Shown here piece by piece: positions 7,914-17,924 of a DNA stretch of 64,000 bases. Source of the stretch: an uncultured Schlesneria sp. (lineage in GTDB: Bacteria; Planctomycetota; Planctomycetia; Planctomycetales; Planctomycetaceae); the NCBI GenBank assembly GCA_903904835.1, contig CAIVEI010000206.1:36993-100992 (forward strand), given 5' to 3'. Below the pieces are notes generated by a model. That model had not been told where the DNA came from and made no database searches. It saw only the letters and a program-made list of their open reading frames with translations. Every line of letters starts with the position of its first letter. Position 1 is the first letter of the stretch. The translations under genes and the position numbers were made by a program.

Positions 7914-9542
7914 TCACGGCGTGTCCGCCCAGGGGGGCGGGCCAGCTTCTTCTCGGTTGATCCGCTTGGATGCATAGCTCACTTGGGGCCGAACTTCTTC
8001 GTTGTCCTTGTACAAAGTTTTGATGCTCTGCCAGATCTCTTCGGCTTCCGTTTGGTTTCCCTTTTTGAACAGGCTATCCGCTTCTTTCAATTTCTTGTTG
8101 AGGTACGAGACGTAGTCTTCGTCTGCTCCGCCGGTTTTGATGATGGCGTCCACCTCATCCTGTGCCAGCGAAACGTAGACGCGGAATTCCTCGTTATTCT
8201 TAAATAATTGAGTGATGCTGCGAAATTTGCGTAAGGCCGTAATCCGATCGCCAAATTTTAGAAAGTGCTCGGCCGAGAGATACTGCTTTTCGGCTTCGTT
8301 GGCAGGTCCCTGCTTCAGGCGTTTCGTGCTATGCATTTCCTTATCGATCGTTCGTTTATCGATCGAGATGATCATCTGCTGAGCCTTTTCTGCAAAGCGG
8401 CCCTCGGGAAATCTTTCAATCAGTGGCGTCAAGCACTTTTCTTTTGCGACACGCCAGTCCATGGCAAACTCTGACTGAAGCAATTTTTCAGCTCGCGCCA
8501 TCAGCTTCGCTTCCCCTTCGGGTAAAAAATGCCATGCAACAAAGCCGGTAATCAATGCAAGACAAAGCCCGAGGAACCAGGCTCGCTCGTAAATGGGGCC
8601 TTGATCTCTTTTCTTCCTTTTCTTTTTCCTGGAAAGACTTGTATTCGATTCAGCGGCGGCGACGGTGTCACCTTTTGTAACGCCATCAGAGATCGTTTGA
8701 ATGGCAACGGCATGTTGGGCCGTCACTTTTGTACGAACATCTTCCAGTTCGTGTTGAAGAGCCAACGCATCATAAATGCGATCGGCCGGGTCCTTTTCCA
8801 AAAGGCGAAAAATCAAGTCCTCCAAGGCCTTTGGGCAGTCGGGGACGAGCGATGTAATCCGTGGCGGATCTTCCTGCAAATGCTGCATCAGCATTTCGCC
8901 CTGGTTCTCGCTCATGAACGGCGTCTCGCCCGATAACATTTCAAACAAGACGCAACCTAAAGCATAAAGATCGGTCTTCTTGTCAACGGGTGGTTTGCCT
9001 CGGATCTGCTCGGGTGCCATGTAGGCGTACGTTCCCACCGTCTTGCCCGCAGCCGTGAGCGATGTCGCGGTTGTATCTCGCGCGATTCCAAAATCGGTCA
9101 ATTTAATGACATTGGCTGACGTCATCAGCAAGTTAGCTGGCTTCAGATCGCGGTGAATCACCCCTGCTTCGTGGGCATGCTCCAATGCTTTTGCGATCTG
9201 CATTGTGAACTCAACGGCCTCTTCCCAGGGAAGACGACCTTTCTTTTTCAGATATTCTTCGATCGATCCCCCTTCAACCAGTTCCATTGCATAGAATCGC
9301 TGGGAACCGAACTTTCCGCCGCCGTAATACCGAACGATATGGGGATGCTGTAGTTTCTTAAGGATCGAAATTTCGCGTTCGAAACGCCTTTGCAGAGGTT
9401 CGGAATCAGCAACGTCAGGAGCCAGCACTTTCAGGGCAACGCGCGCGCCGTTCTTGGTGTAGATCGCACGATAGACGATCCCCATTCCGCCCACGCCGAT
9501 CCGATCCCCCACTTCAAAGGGGCCGATCATTCGTTTGCTCAT
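7914..9542 (-). CDS. Membrane-anchored Hanks-type serine/threonine protein kinase
   Basis: 542 residues. The kinase domain (about 8-270) shows the glycine loop GVGGMGIVY, Lys38 in VALK, HRDLKPAN (His130-Asp132), DFG at 150-152 and the APE motif in MAPEQ, so all catalytic residues are present. A basic linker (KKKRKKR) precedes one membrane segment (about 321-340, WFLGLCLALITGFVAWHFL). The roughly 200-residue outer part is helical and repetitive, with two similar stretches around LFKNNEEFRVYVSLAQDEV and LYKDNEEVRPQVSYASKRI. This layout resembles PknB-type receptor kinases of planctomycetes. Substrates are unknown and no phosphatase gene is adjacent. Confidence 0.92.
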   Translation of the reverse strand: MSKRMIGPFEVGDRIGVGGMGIVYRAIYTKNGARVALKVLAPDVADSEPLQRRFEREISILKKLQHPHIVRYYGGGKFGSQRFYAMELVEGGSIEEYLKKKGRLPWEEAVEFTMQIAKALEHAHEAGVIHRDLKPANLLMTSANVIKLTDFGIARDTTATSLTAAGKTVGTYAYMAPEQIRGKPPVDKKTDLYALGCVLFEMLSGETPFMSENQGEMLMQHLQEDPPRITSLVPDCPKALEDLIFRLLEKDPADRIYDALALQHELEDVRTKVTAQHAVAIQTISDGVTKGDTVAAAESNTSLSRKKKRKKRDQGPIYERAWFLGLCLALITGFVAWHFLPEGEAKLMARAEKLLQSEFAMDWRVAKEKCLTPLIERFPEGRFAEKAQQMIISIDKRTIDKEMHSTKRLKQGPANEAEKQYLSAEHFLKFGDRITALRKFRSITQLFKNNEEFRVYVSLAQDEVDAIIKTGGADEDYVSYLNKKLKEADSLFKKGNQTEAEEIWQSIKTLYKDNEEVRPQVSYASKRINREEAGPPPWADTP

Positions 9543-9741
9543 TCCTGTCGATTCCTAGAACTCAAATGCATTCGACGATTATCGCCCATTTGCAACGAAA
9601 TGTAAAAACGTGACATCGTCAACCTTAGCCCCAAACGGATGGTTGGCAGATTCTCGTAAGTTCATTTGTTTAAACACGTATTCTCAACACCTTGCGCGAC
9701 GAGTGCAATCCACGCGAGCGAATTCGGTTGAATAAACTCGC

Positions 9742-12700
9742 TTACGGGACTCGGGTTGAGCCGATACTCTTGAGATAGGCATATAAATCGGCGTGGTCCT
9801 TGGGCGTAAGGCCTTTTAACAGGCCCACCGGCATCAGCGATATCGGGGATTTTCGTTTCTCATCGACCTGATTCGTTTCGATACGGAATGTCTGTCCTGA
9901 ACCATTGCGGAGCAAAAAGCCGTCGACGGACTCGTAAACAATCAATCCGGAATACGACTTCCCGTCTTTCGTGGACACAACGGTCGTTTGATACCTGTTA
10001 GAAACATCGCGACTCGGTGCGACAATTGCCACGAAAAGATCCTCGCGCGAGAAACGGCTTGTGACGCCTCCCAAATCGGGGCCTAAGGCGCTGCGACCGT
10101 TATGGCACTGGAGACAGGCTCGACTTTGAAACAGTTCCGCCCCGCGTTTGGCATCGCCGCTCTCCCGATCGGATTCGGCAAGAATCGACTTTAGCTGGGT
10201 TAATTCAACATCGTTACCGCCGAACTCGGACGTTGCTTCGTCCTTAAATCGGAACACAATCCACTTTGTCCAAAGGTCGACAGTTTCCGGCTGAGGTCGG
10301 TGTCCGGGTTTTCCCGCGACGAACGGAAACGACTGATTGTTATTTCGTTGTAACAGCTTGATGACCTGTTCGCGCGCGACGTATTCACCTTCATCAGCAC
10401 CCAAACGTCGAAGTCCCTTCACCAGTGCAATCTGTTCCTTCGGCTGATCACTTGGACCCAGTTTTTCCAAAGCTGACAGGCATGCCGCTTGAACTTCGGT
10501 TTGTGACCATTCCAATCCTGCAATAAATTTGTCGCGATCAGCCGGAACGGGATTGCGACTGAGGACCACCAGAACCGCACCGCGAATTGAAAAATTGTCA
10601 AACTGTTTTCGAATGATCGACTGGTGAGCAGGATCTTCAGAATCACCAAGGGCAAAAACCACGTCATTGTTCCACCCATAATCGACGACATTCGTAATCA
10701 TTTTTGCCATCGCCGTCCGCGCCGCCGGTAGTAGTTCGGGGGGCATTTGATTCAGGAAAATCGTATGGCCTGGTCGCCCAAATTTGGGATGGCTGACAAC
10801 GGCAGGTGCCAGGTAGCGATCCGCCAAGGCGAGCTTCAGCCACATTTCTTTCATGCGGTCTCCCCAACTGGCATCTTGAGCCAGATTTCTTATCACCATT
10901 TTCTCTTCCAGATCGACCAGCGCCGAAACGATCAGGTCCCGCTGTTTGACCGAATGCGTCATGGGGCAGCGGGCGAGTGCCACCAGCCGATGAATGTCAT
11001 CTACAGGGTCGGACGTGGGGGTCAATCGATCGCAGATCGCGTCAATCACTTTTCCATTAAACGTCGTGATCATGGCAAACAGACGGATCAACTCATCATC
11101 GAGTACTGGGGCGCTAGTTGGAAATATCTCGGCAAGTTGAACTCGTAGTGGATCAAGTTCCCGTTCAAACTCGTCAAGATTCAGGCTACTGGCGTATCCA
11201 TCAAAAACGGGTGGTCGGTCCGGTCCTGACCCCATGTCGCCGAGTGTGAGTTGAAGCAGGCGAACGGCATCCAGTTTCAGTTCGACAGGATAATCTTTCT
11301 TTTTCAGCACAGAAATCGCGAGCGAAGGAATGACACTGCGAACTCGACGTGCGTTATCGTTTGATCGGACGAGCCAGCCAATCGCGTAGCTGATGACCGC
11401 CCTTGCCCCCAGTTTCGTGGCAGATTCCGATACGGCAGGTAAGTACTTTTCATCCATGCGAGCCACGACGGCTGCCGCCAGAGTTCGATTGAAGCGGTCG
11501 ACTCCACCCAGGCGACGCGACAAACCGGAGACAATTTTCGGCCAGTCAAAGTCTGGCTGATTGAGAAGTTGGCACATCTCTAAGGTAGTTCTCGCAACAA
11601 GTGGACTCGGATCATCAAGATACGTTTGGATGATTGCGGCGTCGTACGCGTCAAGGCTTGAGCGTCCGTATGCCCAAATTCCGCGAGCACGAACTTCGGG
11701 TGAATCACTTGATGCCAACGCCTTCAGCGTCTCTAAAGTGATTCCCTGAAAAAGTTCGACCAGAATTTCAATCGCTCGAACACGTTTTGCAGCGGGCTCA
11801 GCCTGATTGTAAGCGGCTTCACGGAATGCTGCGGCACCGAGTTCCAGGGCTATCGGTTTCCATTTTGCTCGCGACCAACTGCTCAGAGGCTGATTTGCGG
11901 AGAGGACCTGATCAAGTTTTTCGTTCGTTGTCGGACGATTTGCTGTATTCGTCTGAGTGGCGTTTCCGGCGTCGCCGACGTAACGGATGCGGTAAACACC
12001 CCCTCGTGTCCCGCGACCTCCCACACAGACATAAAGTGAACCATCCGGTCCAATCTCGACATCTGTTGGAGCGAAACCGTTTTGTCCGGTGCCGACCATG
12101 AAAAGTTCGGGCTGCGATGACCATGTGTCCCCAGCCTGCTTAAGCGGTAATGCGTGGACTCGACCATATGTCCAATCGAGCACAAATAGTGCACCTCGAT
12201 ACTTTTCGGGAAACTGCGTATGCCGATAACAGGCAACACCCGTCGGTGATCCTCGTCCAAACGAGGCCAAAGCCGGTGGCATATCGAAGTAACCATCACG
12301 GCGCATCCAGCTTTTGCTGACCCAGCCATGATCTGCACCGGCGAATGCATGATAAACGCGCGTCGGCCGATACCAGGGCAAAGAGACTTCACGTTCTTCG
12401 TCACTGTCATAGGTGAAGATGTCACCCTGCGGATTAAAGGCAAAATCGTAGGCATTCCGAAGTCCGTCGGCGAGGAGTTCCCCACCAGTCAGGTCAGGCT
12501 TAAGACGAAACAAGACTCCGGCTCGAGGTCCCTTGATCGGGGATGATGGTAGCGTCGCATATTTGCTGCTGATTCCTGCGTTATTACCGGCAATGAGATA
12601 CCACCAACCATCAGGCCCTAGCTGAATCGAATGGACATCATGTTCGCCCCCGGTCTTGAGTTTGAGAAAGTTATCGGGGGGGCCATCGGCTTTGTCATCG

Positions 12701-13074
12701 CCATTGGTGTCGTCCAGTCGCAGAAGGCCTCCGTCGCCAATACACACCAATGAACGACCATGGAAATACATTCCCTGAGCACCATTTTTCGGGACCTCAG
12801 AAAATAATTTCGCTTCGTCCGCTTTGCCATCTCCGTTGTTGTCGACCAGGATTTTGACGAACCCCGCCCCTGCGACGACGACTCGCCCTTTTGAATCCAA
12901 GGTCATCGAATAAATATCATGCGCCAGTTCGTTACCGGCAAATTCCGTGACCTCGAAACCCTCCGGGACTTTTACGCCGATCTCGTCCGCCACGAGCGTA
13001 CGAGCGATAAAGACCGCAGATAACGCCGCCAATGTGATTCTGAATGAGGGTCGAGAAGATAAGAATCGAAACAT
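9742..13074 (-). CDS. PVC-type cytochrome c / membrane-bound dehydrogenase domain protein with HEAT repeats
   Basis: 1110 residues with a signal peptide (about 1-29). The N-terminal 350 residues form a sugar-dehydrogenase-like beta-propeller, the 'Piru_Ver' N-terminal type, with Asp-rich turns such as DNNGDGKAD and DTNGDDKAD that look calcium-binding. The middle (about 400-950) is helical with HEAT-like repeats (for example EVRARGIWAYGRS and REAAYNQAEP). The C-terminus is the Pirellula/Verrucomicrobium heme-binding domain: CLQCH at 987-991 and SLMPVGLL, whose methionine (about 1081) is the likely distal heme ligand. Such proteins are periplasmic and thought to oxidise carbohydrates, passing electrons to heme c. 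The substrate is not known. It is a single gene. Confidence 0.92.
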   Translation of the reverse strand: MFRFLSSRPSFRITLAALSAVFIARTLVADEIGVKVPEGFEVTEFAGNELAHDIYSMTLDSKGRVVVAGAGFVKILVDNNGDGKADEAKLFSEVPKNGAQGMYFHGRSLVCIGDGGLLRLDDTNGDDKADGPPDNFLKLKTGGEHDVHSIQLGPDGWWYLIAGNNAGISSKYATLPSSPIKGPRAGVLFRLKPDLTGGELLADGLRNAYDFAFNPQGDIFTYDSDEEREVSLPWYRPTRVYHAFAGADHGWVSKSWMRRDGYFDMPPALASFGRGSPTGVACYRHTQFPEKYRGALFVLDWTYGRVHALPLKQAGDTWSSQPELFMVGTGQNGFAPTDVEIGPDGSLYVCVGGRGTRGGVYRIRYVGDAGNATQTNTANRPTTNEKLDQVLSANQPLSSWSRAKWKPIALELGAAAFREAAYNQAEPAAKRVRAIEILVELFQGITLETLKALASSDSPEVRARGIWAYGRSSLDAYDAAIIQTYLDDPSPLVARTTLEMCQLLNQPDFDWPKIVSGLSRRLGGVDRFNRTLAAAVVARMDEKYLPAVSESATKLGARAVISYAIGWLVRSNDNARRVRSVIPSLAISVLKKKDYPVELKLDAVRLLQLTLGDMGSGPDRPPVFDGYASSLNLDEFERELDPLRVQLAEIFPTSAPVLDDELIRLFAMITTFNGKVIDAICDRLTPTSDPVDDIHRLVALARCPMTHSVKQRDLIVSALVDLEEKMVIRNLAQDASWGDRMKEMWLKLALADRYLAPAVVSHPKFGRPGHTIFLNQMPPELLPAARTAMAKMITNVVDYGWNNDVVFALGDSEDPAHQSIIRKQFDNFSIRGAVLVVLSRNPVPADRDKFIAGLEWSQTEVQAACLSALEKLGPSDQPKEQIALVKGLRRLGADEGEYVAREQVIKLLQRNNNQSFPFVAGKPGHRPQPETVDLWTKWIVFRFKDEATSEFGGNDVELTQLKSILAESDRESGDAKRGAELFQSRACLQCHNGRSALGPDLGGVTSRFSREDLFVAIVAPSRDVSNRYQTTVVSTKDGKSYSGLIVYESVDGFLLRNGSGQTFRIETNQVDEKRKSPISLMPVGLLKGLTPKDHADLYAYLKSIGSTRVP

Positions 13075-13364
13075 TGGATATCCATATACAACCTGAGGCC
13101 GAAGTCACCTGCAATCTTACTCGGCATGGATGAAAACGAGCAACAACGGTTTCATCGGTGTTCGTCTCAAATGCTCGTGTAAGCGAGATGCGGTACGTCC
13201 ACCCACCCAAAAAACTGAACATGCCGAAGTATCGGGAATTCCTGTTTTTTGCTTGACGGTTCATCGTGGCACAAATAGGATTTCAGACGTAACATCTAAT
13301 GTCGCGCGTTTTCTGAAGATTGAATACACAGCGTTTCCGGCAGAATCTCAGAAAGGACTTCGTC

Positions 13365-14426
13365 ATGTCTCAGGCAGCAACGTTATCGGTCGGCCATCCT
13401 TATTTGCCGGTCAAACAGACTCAATGGTCGCCCGTCGCAACCGGCACAGAATTCGAAGACAATTCACCATTTGGTCTTCAAGGCTTGGCGCGGGACTCCC
13501 TTCAGATTATTAAACCCGAATGCGTGAAACAGCTGGCCGTGAGATTGGCATTGCGTGCGACACGAGCACAGATTCAAGATGATAACTACGTCAATCAGGT
13601 CCTGAATTTGCACCCGGACTGGGTCGATGAATATCAGGTCGTCCATTTGATTGAGCGATCTTTATGGATTCGGGAACATAGCGATCTCGTGATGACAATG
13701 GTGCGAAACCCAAGTCAGATTCCCGACAATCCTCCCCAGAAAATCATGGACGCGTTGACTCGGGCTTACTCGCTGCACCCTGAATCCACCGTGTGGTATG
13801 GAGTGCCGCTATTTGGTGATCAAACGAATCATGAAGGGTTGCCAATACCGGTGACGGCGGACGAAGTACGAGCGGAAGCGAAGAAACGCGTCGCTGCGGC
13901 GCAAGAGCATGCACTTCGCTGGGGGTGGTTCTATCGAACCGCGATGACGACCATAGGAATTCCTTCCATGTGTTGGTACTCGCTCCAAGCGATTAAGAAC
14001 CGGATTCAGCAAGTTTCCACGAGCGTCGGGGAGTATTGGAAGAAGTGTCGGCAGGATGCGCGTCGCCGAGCTCGAGCCATTTACATGGCAGAACATGAAC
14101 GCTGCCGATTTGGTTTTTCGAAGACAGAGATTCCAGCACATCGCACGTGGTTAGGGCAAAGCCTGGAAACGGCGTGCGTAATACTTGAACTGATGGCCTA
14201 TCAATCGTCGGTTGCGGCGTCTGCGTCACCATTCTTCGGACTCGTCGCTGCCCCACTCGCGATGATCAAGTTTGTGCCGTTGATCTTCGTTCCGTTAACC
14301 GTCGTTTCCTGCGACCCATTCCTCTTTGTCGAGCTTCCCAAAGAACCTGGAAAATTACGGCATCTTGGGCACTGGTATTGGCAAAACCAACCGAAAGGCC
14401 AACAAAAATTGCATTTGCACTTATAG
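13365..14426 (+). CDS. Hypothetical protein
   Basis: I choose ATG 13365 because GAAAGGA lies seven bases upstream; the frame is open from 13320. The 353-residue product is not recognised. The first 190 residues are soluble and Trp/His-rich (for example PESTVWYGVPLFGDQ); a basic helix with KKRVAAAQEHALRWGWFYR follows. The C-terminal third has a hydrophobic stretch (ASASPFFGLVAAPLAMIKFVPLIFVPLTVVSCDPFLFV) that could be one or two membrane passes. It converges on the methyltransferase gene. No function can be assigned. Confidence 0.6.
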   Translation: MSQAATLSVGHPYLPVKQTQWSPVATGTEFEDNSPFGLQGLARDSLQIIKPECVKQLAVRLALRATRAQIQDDNYVNQVLNLHPDWVDEYQVVHLIERSLWIREHSDLVMTMVRNPSQIPDNPPQKIMDALTRAYSLHPESTVWYGVPLFGDQTNHEGLPIPVTADEVRAEAKKRVAAAQEHALRWGWFYRTAMTTIGIPSMCWYSLQAIKNRIQQVSTSVGEYWKKCRQDARRRARAIYMAEHERCRFGFSKTEIPAHRTWLGQSLETACVILELMAYQSSVAASASPFFGLVAAPLAMIKFVPLIFVPLTVVSCDPFLFVELPKEPGKLRHLGHWYWQNQPKGQQKLHLHL

Positions 14427-14485
14427 AATTTCCATGACTCACGGCTCAGGCGTTAGCCAATCGCCACAGATTCGTCGGTCAACGA

Positions 14486-16003
14486 TTAGCGTTTCACCGA
14501 GCGAGTCATTGGATTCGGGGTGGCCCGCTGTTTCTTTGCGCAAACAATCATTGCCTGACCTCCATAGGCATTTTCGGAGTGATAATTGATCGAGCCGAAA
14601 CCTGCCTCTAACAGCATTTTCTTCATGTCTTCAACCGTCCAGCGGAACAGGATCGGCCGCAGAATCGTCTGATTGATTTGTCGGACCTGCTCGAATTCGA
14701 GGTTCAATTCAGACATCCGGTCGGCGGCAACCAGATCGGCCGCAATCCGCGCGAACAGCTTTTCCAGATTTGTCGATTTCTGTGGGCCGCTGACTCGAAT
14801 TTCGCCTCCAATTTTGAGGGAGTCCCACACTTCTTTGAAACATTTGATTGGGTCTTCTAACGAATACGCCACGTTATTCAAGATGGCGAAGTCAAACGCA
14901 TTTCCCGGTAAGCCAAACAACGTGTTGACGTCCTGCTTAATCGCGAGAATTCCAGGTCCAAGCGCGTCGCTCCGCAAGTAGTCATGGCATTTGTCACGCA
15001 ACAGATCCAGCATCATCCGGTTATTCTCGACAGCGAAGATCGTGTGACCACGCTGTTGTTTCGCGAGATGTAATGACAAATTACCGGTTCCCGCGCCGAG
15101 GTCCAGGATTCGGGATCGTGGTGGCAGGCGGGTCAGTTCCCCTTGTCCACCGCGTGGAACCTGCTCTCCGAGAATATGCTCAATCAGTTCGTGGTAGACG
15201 CGTGAAGCCAGCAGGACGCGGTCGTAAGACATGGCATATTCAGACCAGGTCATGTCCAGCCGTAACGCCTCGAACACATCTCGCTTATAACGGTACGTGG
15301 TTGGCAAATCGTCGAACTTCACTTCGAGAATCACCAGCCAGCCCTGGGTTTCTTCGGCGTCTTTGGGGATCTGATAGGCTCGCTTAATCGCATGAATCTT
15401 TCCGTATCGCGGACTTGTGTACTCGATCGGTTCGATATGGATCGGTGGTAGTTTGGTATTGTTAAACTCTTTGGCACCCTGATCCAGGATCGCCTTATAG
15501 TTATCCAGGAAATAGACCCATTCACTGACATGCTGCCCACGCCGACCTTCCATTGTGCGGTCAAAAGCCAGACCAAACGCCAGGTTCCAGTCAACAATCC
15601 TGAAGTAATTGTCGAGCATGTAGGCGGGAACGAGGGCATCGGCCCACGGGGTGACGCCAAACGTCAAAAAATCGCTGACCAGATTGAAATCAGGAGCGTT
15701 GATGCCTGGGAGATCAAGGCCTTCAGCGTACGACTCGCGTTCATCTCGATCTTCGGGGACTTCTTTTGCAACAAATCCGCCCGAAGAAAGTGTTGGCAGA
15801 TCTGCTGGCTGTTGGCTCGCTTTTCGCAATCGCTCGACTTCCTCACGCAAGAGTCGAAGTTCCTCCTCAATCGAACTATTCATGGAAGTCGGACTGGTTT
15901 TGTTTTTGGTTGAATCACTGTGCGAAGCCGCATTTTGCGTGGCTTTCGTACGGACCTTGCCGGTGACTGCGGCGGTTGTTCGAGACGGACTTTTCTTTGC
16001 CAT
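14486..16003 (-). CDS. SAM-dependent methyltransferase with PAS-like N-terminal domain
   Basis: From ATG 16003 the protein has 505 residues; a TTG at 16033 would add ten. A basic, Ser/Thr-rich tail is followed by a short coiled coil (about 44-62, EEELRLLREEVERLRKA). Next is a region resembling a PAS or MmyB-type ligand-binding fold (about 120-190: PAYMLDNYFRIVDWNLAFGLAF), and then a class I methyltransferase. Motif I is ILDLGAGTGNLSLHLA (about 299-314), followed by an acidic residue in IFAVENN and the motif-IV-like FDFAILNNVAYSL. The gene lies 40 bases downstream of the TIR-acyltransferase gene on the same strand, so the two are very likely co-transcribed. The methyl acceptor is unknown. The 'NNVAYSL...CFKEVWDSLKIGGEIRVSGP' part resembles small-molecule rather than DNA methyltransferases. 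Confidence 0.82.
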   Translation of the reverse strand: MAKKSPSRTTAAVTGKVRTKATQNAASHSDSTKNKTSPTSMNSSIEEELRLLREEVERLRKASQQPADLPTLSSGGFVAKEVPEDRDERESYAEGLDLPGINAPDFNLVSDFLTFGVTPWADALVPAYMLDNYFRIVDWNLAFGLAFDRTMEGRRGQHVSEWVYFLDNYKAILDQGAKEFNNTKLPPIHIEPIEYTSPRYGKIHAIKRAYQIPKDAEETQGWLVILEVKFDDLPTTYRYKRDVFEALRLDMTWSEYAMSYDRVLLASRVYHELIEHILGEQVPRGGQGELTRLPPRSRILDLGAGTGNLSLHLAKQQRGHTIFAVENNRMMLDLLRDKCHDYLRSDALGPGILAIKQDVNTLFGLPGNAFDFAILNNVAYSLEDPIKCFKEVWDSLKIGGEIRVSGPQKSTNLEKLFARIAADLVAADRMSELNLEFEQVRQINQTILRPILFRWTVEDMKKMLLEAGFGSINYHSENAYGGQAMIVCAKKQRATPNPMTRSVKR

Positions 16004-16043
16004 ATTGTTTTTGCTCGGAAAGACATGTGCCAAAGCGACCTGG

Positions 16044-17924
16044 TTAATCTGTCAGATTATCCATCGGCAGAAGTTCACGCTCCATCGCTAAACACGGAAC
16101 TTTGTAAGTGAGAAAGTGATCACCGGTAACACCGGGGATCACCTGGAATCCACAGCGATGGTAGAACCCACGATGCTTCTCATGGCAGGCCAGAAACAGC
16201 ACCTGGAACGAATGTGCTTTGGCAAACGAACATAAGGTATCGACAATCACTTCACCAAGTCCCAGTTGCTGCCAGTCGGGAGCAACAATCACTCGACTCA
16301 CCTCGGCCTTGGCAACGCGACGCTTGACCAGCTTCTGGTAATAATTCTGGAATTCGCTGAATTCTTGCAGGACATCGAATGGAAGTTGCCGTTGATTTGA
16401 TGGATAACGCAGATTCATTTCCAGCAATTTCGAAGATTTTTCTTTGACAAGCTCTTCGATCAGTTTTGCAATCTGAGGGTATTCTTCGCCGAATCCACGG
16501 ACGAGTCGAGCCGCACCCAATAAAGATCCGTCTGCCTTTGAGAATAATCCGAACGGAAGCGACATCTTGTCCGTGAAATCGAGTTCCCACGGAACGTCGG
16601 GCGAGACCTTCTGGGACGACAAGTAACCCAGCTCTTCCCAGACTTTGTAACGCAGTTCAAAATACGCAGCAAATTCCTCTTTTGTCCGGATCACTCGTGC
16701 GGTTGCGACGTGTCGCGTTCTGACTTTTAGAACAACTTTTCTCAATGTTTCGAAAAGCATTTCTTCGGAAGTAACCTGCCTGCCTGCTTGCATGATTGAC
16801 GCAGTAGGCCGATGTGCAGCGAATTGTTCCCACTCAGGAGAATTGATGACGACTTCAAACTGACATTTGACATCTGCCGGAAGAATTAATTCGTCGACTT
16901 GCGGACTGTGGGGCTCGAAGCCGTCGAGCAGAAGAATTGATCCCGTTTCCCGTTGTCGCAACTGAGCGACGGCTTCTTCGAGCGATGAGCATTCTTTGAG
17001 TGTCGCAGCGGGGCCAGGGAAGAGTCGATCCTTAGGGTCAAAACACCATTTTCGCAGACGCTGACGCTTCTCCCGGCTATAGCGATCGGGATGTAGAGTG
17101 CAAAATATGATTTCCGGAATAAGCAGTTTCTCGGCCATTGATGTCTGCCCGCTGAACAATTCAGGCGAACCATCATCGACCTGGGATGGCGACCGACCTG
17201 CAATGGGGCTTTTGTTAACCTGAATGTCCGCTGGCTGGCGAACTTCTGAAACAAGACGCGAGTTGAGTGGCTCGACCGTCTCGTTAACAGTCGGGTCGCA
17301 TTCAATTCGCTCATTAGAGATTAGTCTTGAGCTTTCGTCCTGGGTGCTAAAACCTCGTTCTTTCGTGGAAATTGTTTGAACCGTATTCCGAGGACTTATG
17401 TCGGCATCTGCGATTTGGTTAGCAGCTTGGTTCTGGCGTTCAGCGATTTCTCGTTCAATTTCGCCAAATAATGGAAAAAGGCTGTCGCCGATGTTTTCAT
17501 AGGCCTCGGCTGGATGCTCCCACATCTCGACGGGACGCCCGTTTTTTGGGAGGACATTCAACTTCACGAGCTTGGAATATTTCCAATTCACGGCCTGACA
17601 AATCACGGGAACGACACGAGCCGTCTTTTCCTCATGTCGCCTGAGTGCTTCAGGCAATTCCCGCTTCATACAGTAGTCAGAGTTGAAGAAGTTCGGGGTG
17701 ACGAGTAACAAAATGATGTGTGCTGCGGCGAAACGCTCGTAGATTTCGTCTTCCCAGTCGTCACCTGGTCTAATATTGCCGTCGTGCCAGATTCGCACTC
17801 CATGCTCATTCTCAAAAACCTTCAGGCTACGCCGTAAGTCCTCAAGGAACGGCAGGTCTTTCCGAGAATAAGAAATGAAGATCTCGATCGGTTGTTGCGA
17901 TACTCCCGTTATGGCCGTGGACAT
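16044..17924 (-). CDS. TIR domain / unknown domain / FeeM-like N-acyltransferase fusion
   Basis: From ATG 17924 (GGAAGG ten bases upstream) the product has 626 residues; ATG 17933 and GTG 18029 are in frame but less well placed. Residues about 11-155 are a TIR domain: IEIFISYSRKD, WHDGNIRPGDDW, and SDYCMKREL, whose glutamate (about 89) fits the NADase catalytic position. A polar linker (about 160-265) leads to an alpha/beta segment (about 268-400, IPEIIFCTLHPDRY...GSILLLDGFEP) that I cannot name; it may be a degenerate receiver-like fold. Residues about 408-615 form a GNAT-type domain like N-acyl amino acid synthase FeeM: RYKVWEELGYL, FGLFSKADGSLLGAARLVRG, and AEVSRVIVAPDWQQLGLG. The combination suggests a signalling or defence role. 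It sits 5' of the methyltransferase gene. Confidence 0.8.
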   Translation of the reverse strand: MSTAITGVSQQPIEIFISYSRKDLPFLEDLRRSLKVFENEHGVRIWHDGNIRPGDDWEDEIYERFAAAHIILLLVTPNFFNSDYCMKRELPEALRRHEEKTARVVPVICQAVNWKYSKLVKLNVLPKNGRPVEMWEHPAEAYENIGDSLFPLFGEIEREIAERQNQAANQIADADISPRNTVQTISTKERGFSTQDESSRLISNERIECDPTVNETVEPLNSRLVSEVRQPADIQVNKSPIAGRSPSQVDDGSPELFSGQTSMAEKLLIPEIIFCTLHPDRYSREKRQRLRKWCFDPKDRLFPGPAATLKECSSLEEAVAQLRQRETGSILLLDGFEPHSPQVDELILPADVKCQFEVVINSPEWEQFAAHRPTASIMQAGRQVTSEEMLFETLRKVVLKVRTRHVATARVIRTKEEFAAYFELRYKVWEELGYLSSQKVSPDVPWELDFTDKMSLPFGLFSKADGSLLGAARLVRGFGEEYPQIAKLIEELVKEKSSKLLEMNLRYPSNQRQLPFDVLQEFSEFQNYYQKLVKRRVAKAEVSRVIVAPDWQQLGLGEVIVDTLCSFAKAHSFQVLFLACHEKHRGFYHRCGFQVIPGVTGDHFLTYKVPCLAMERELLPMDNLTD

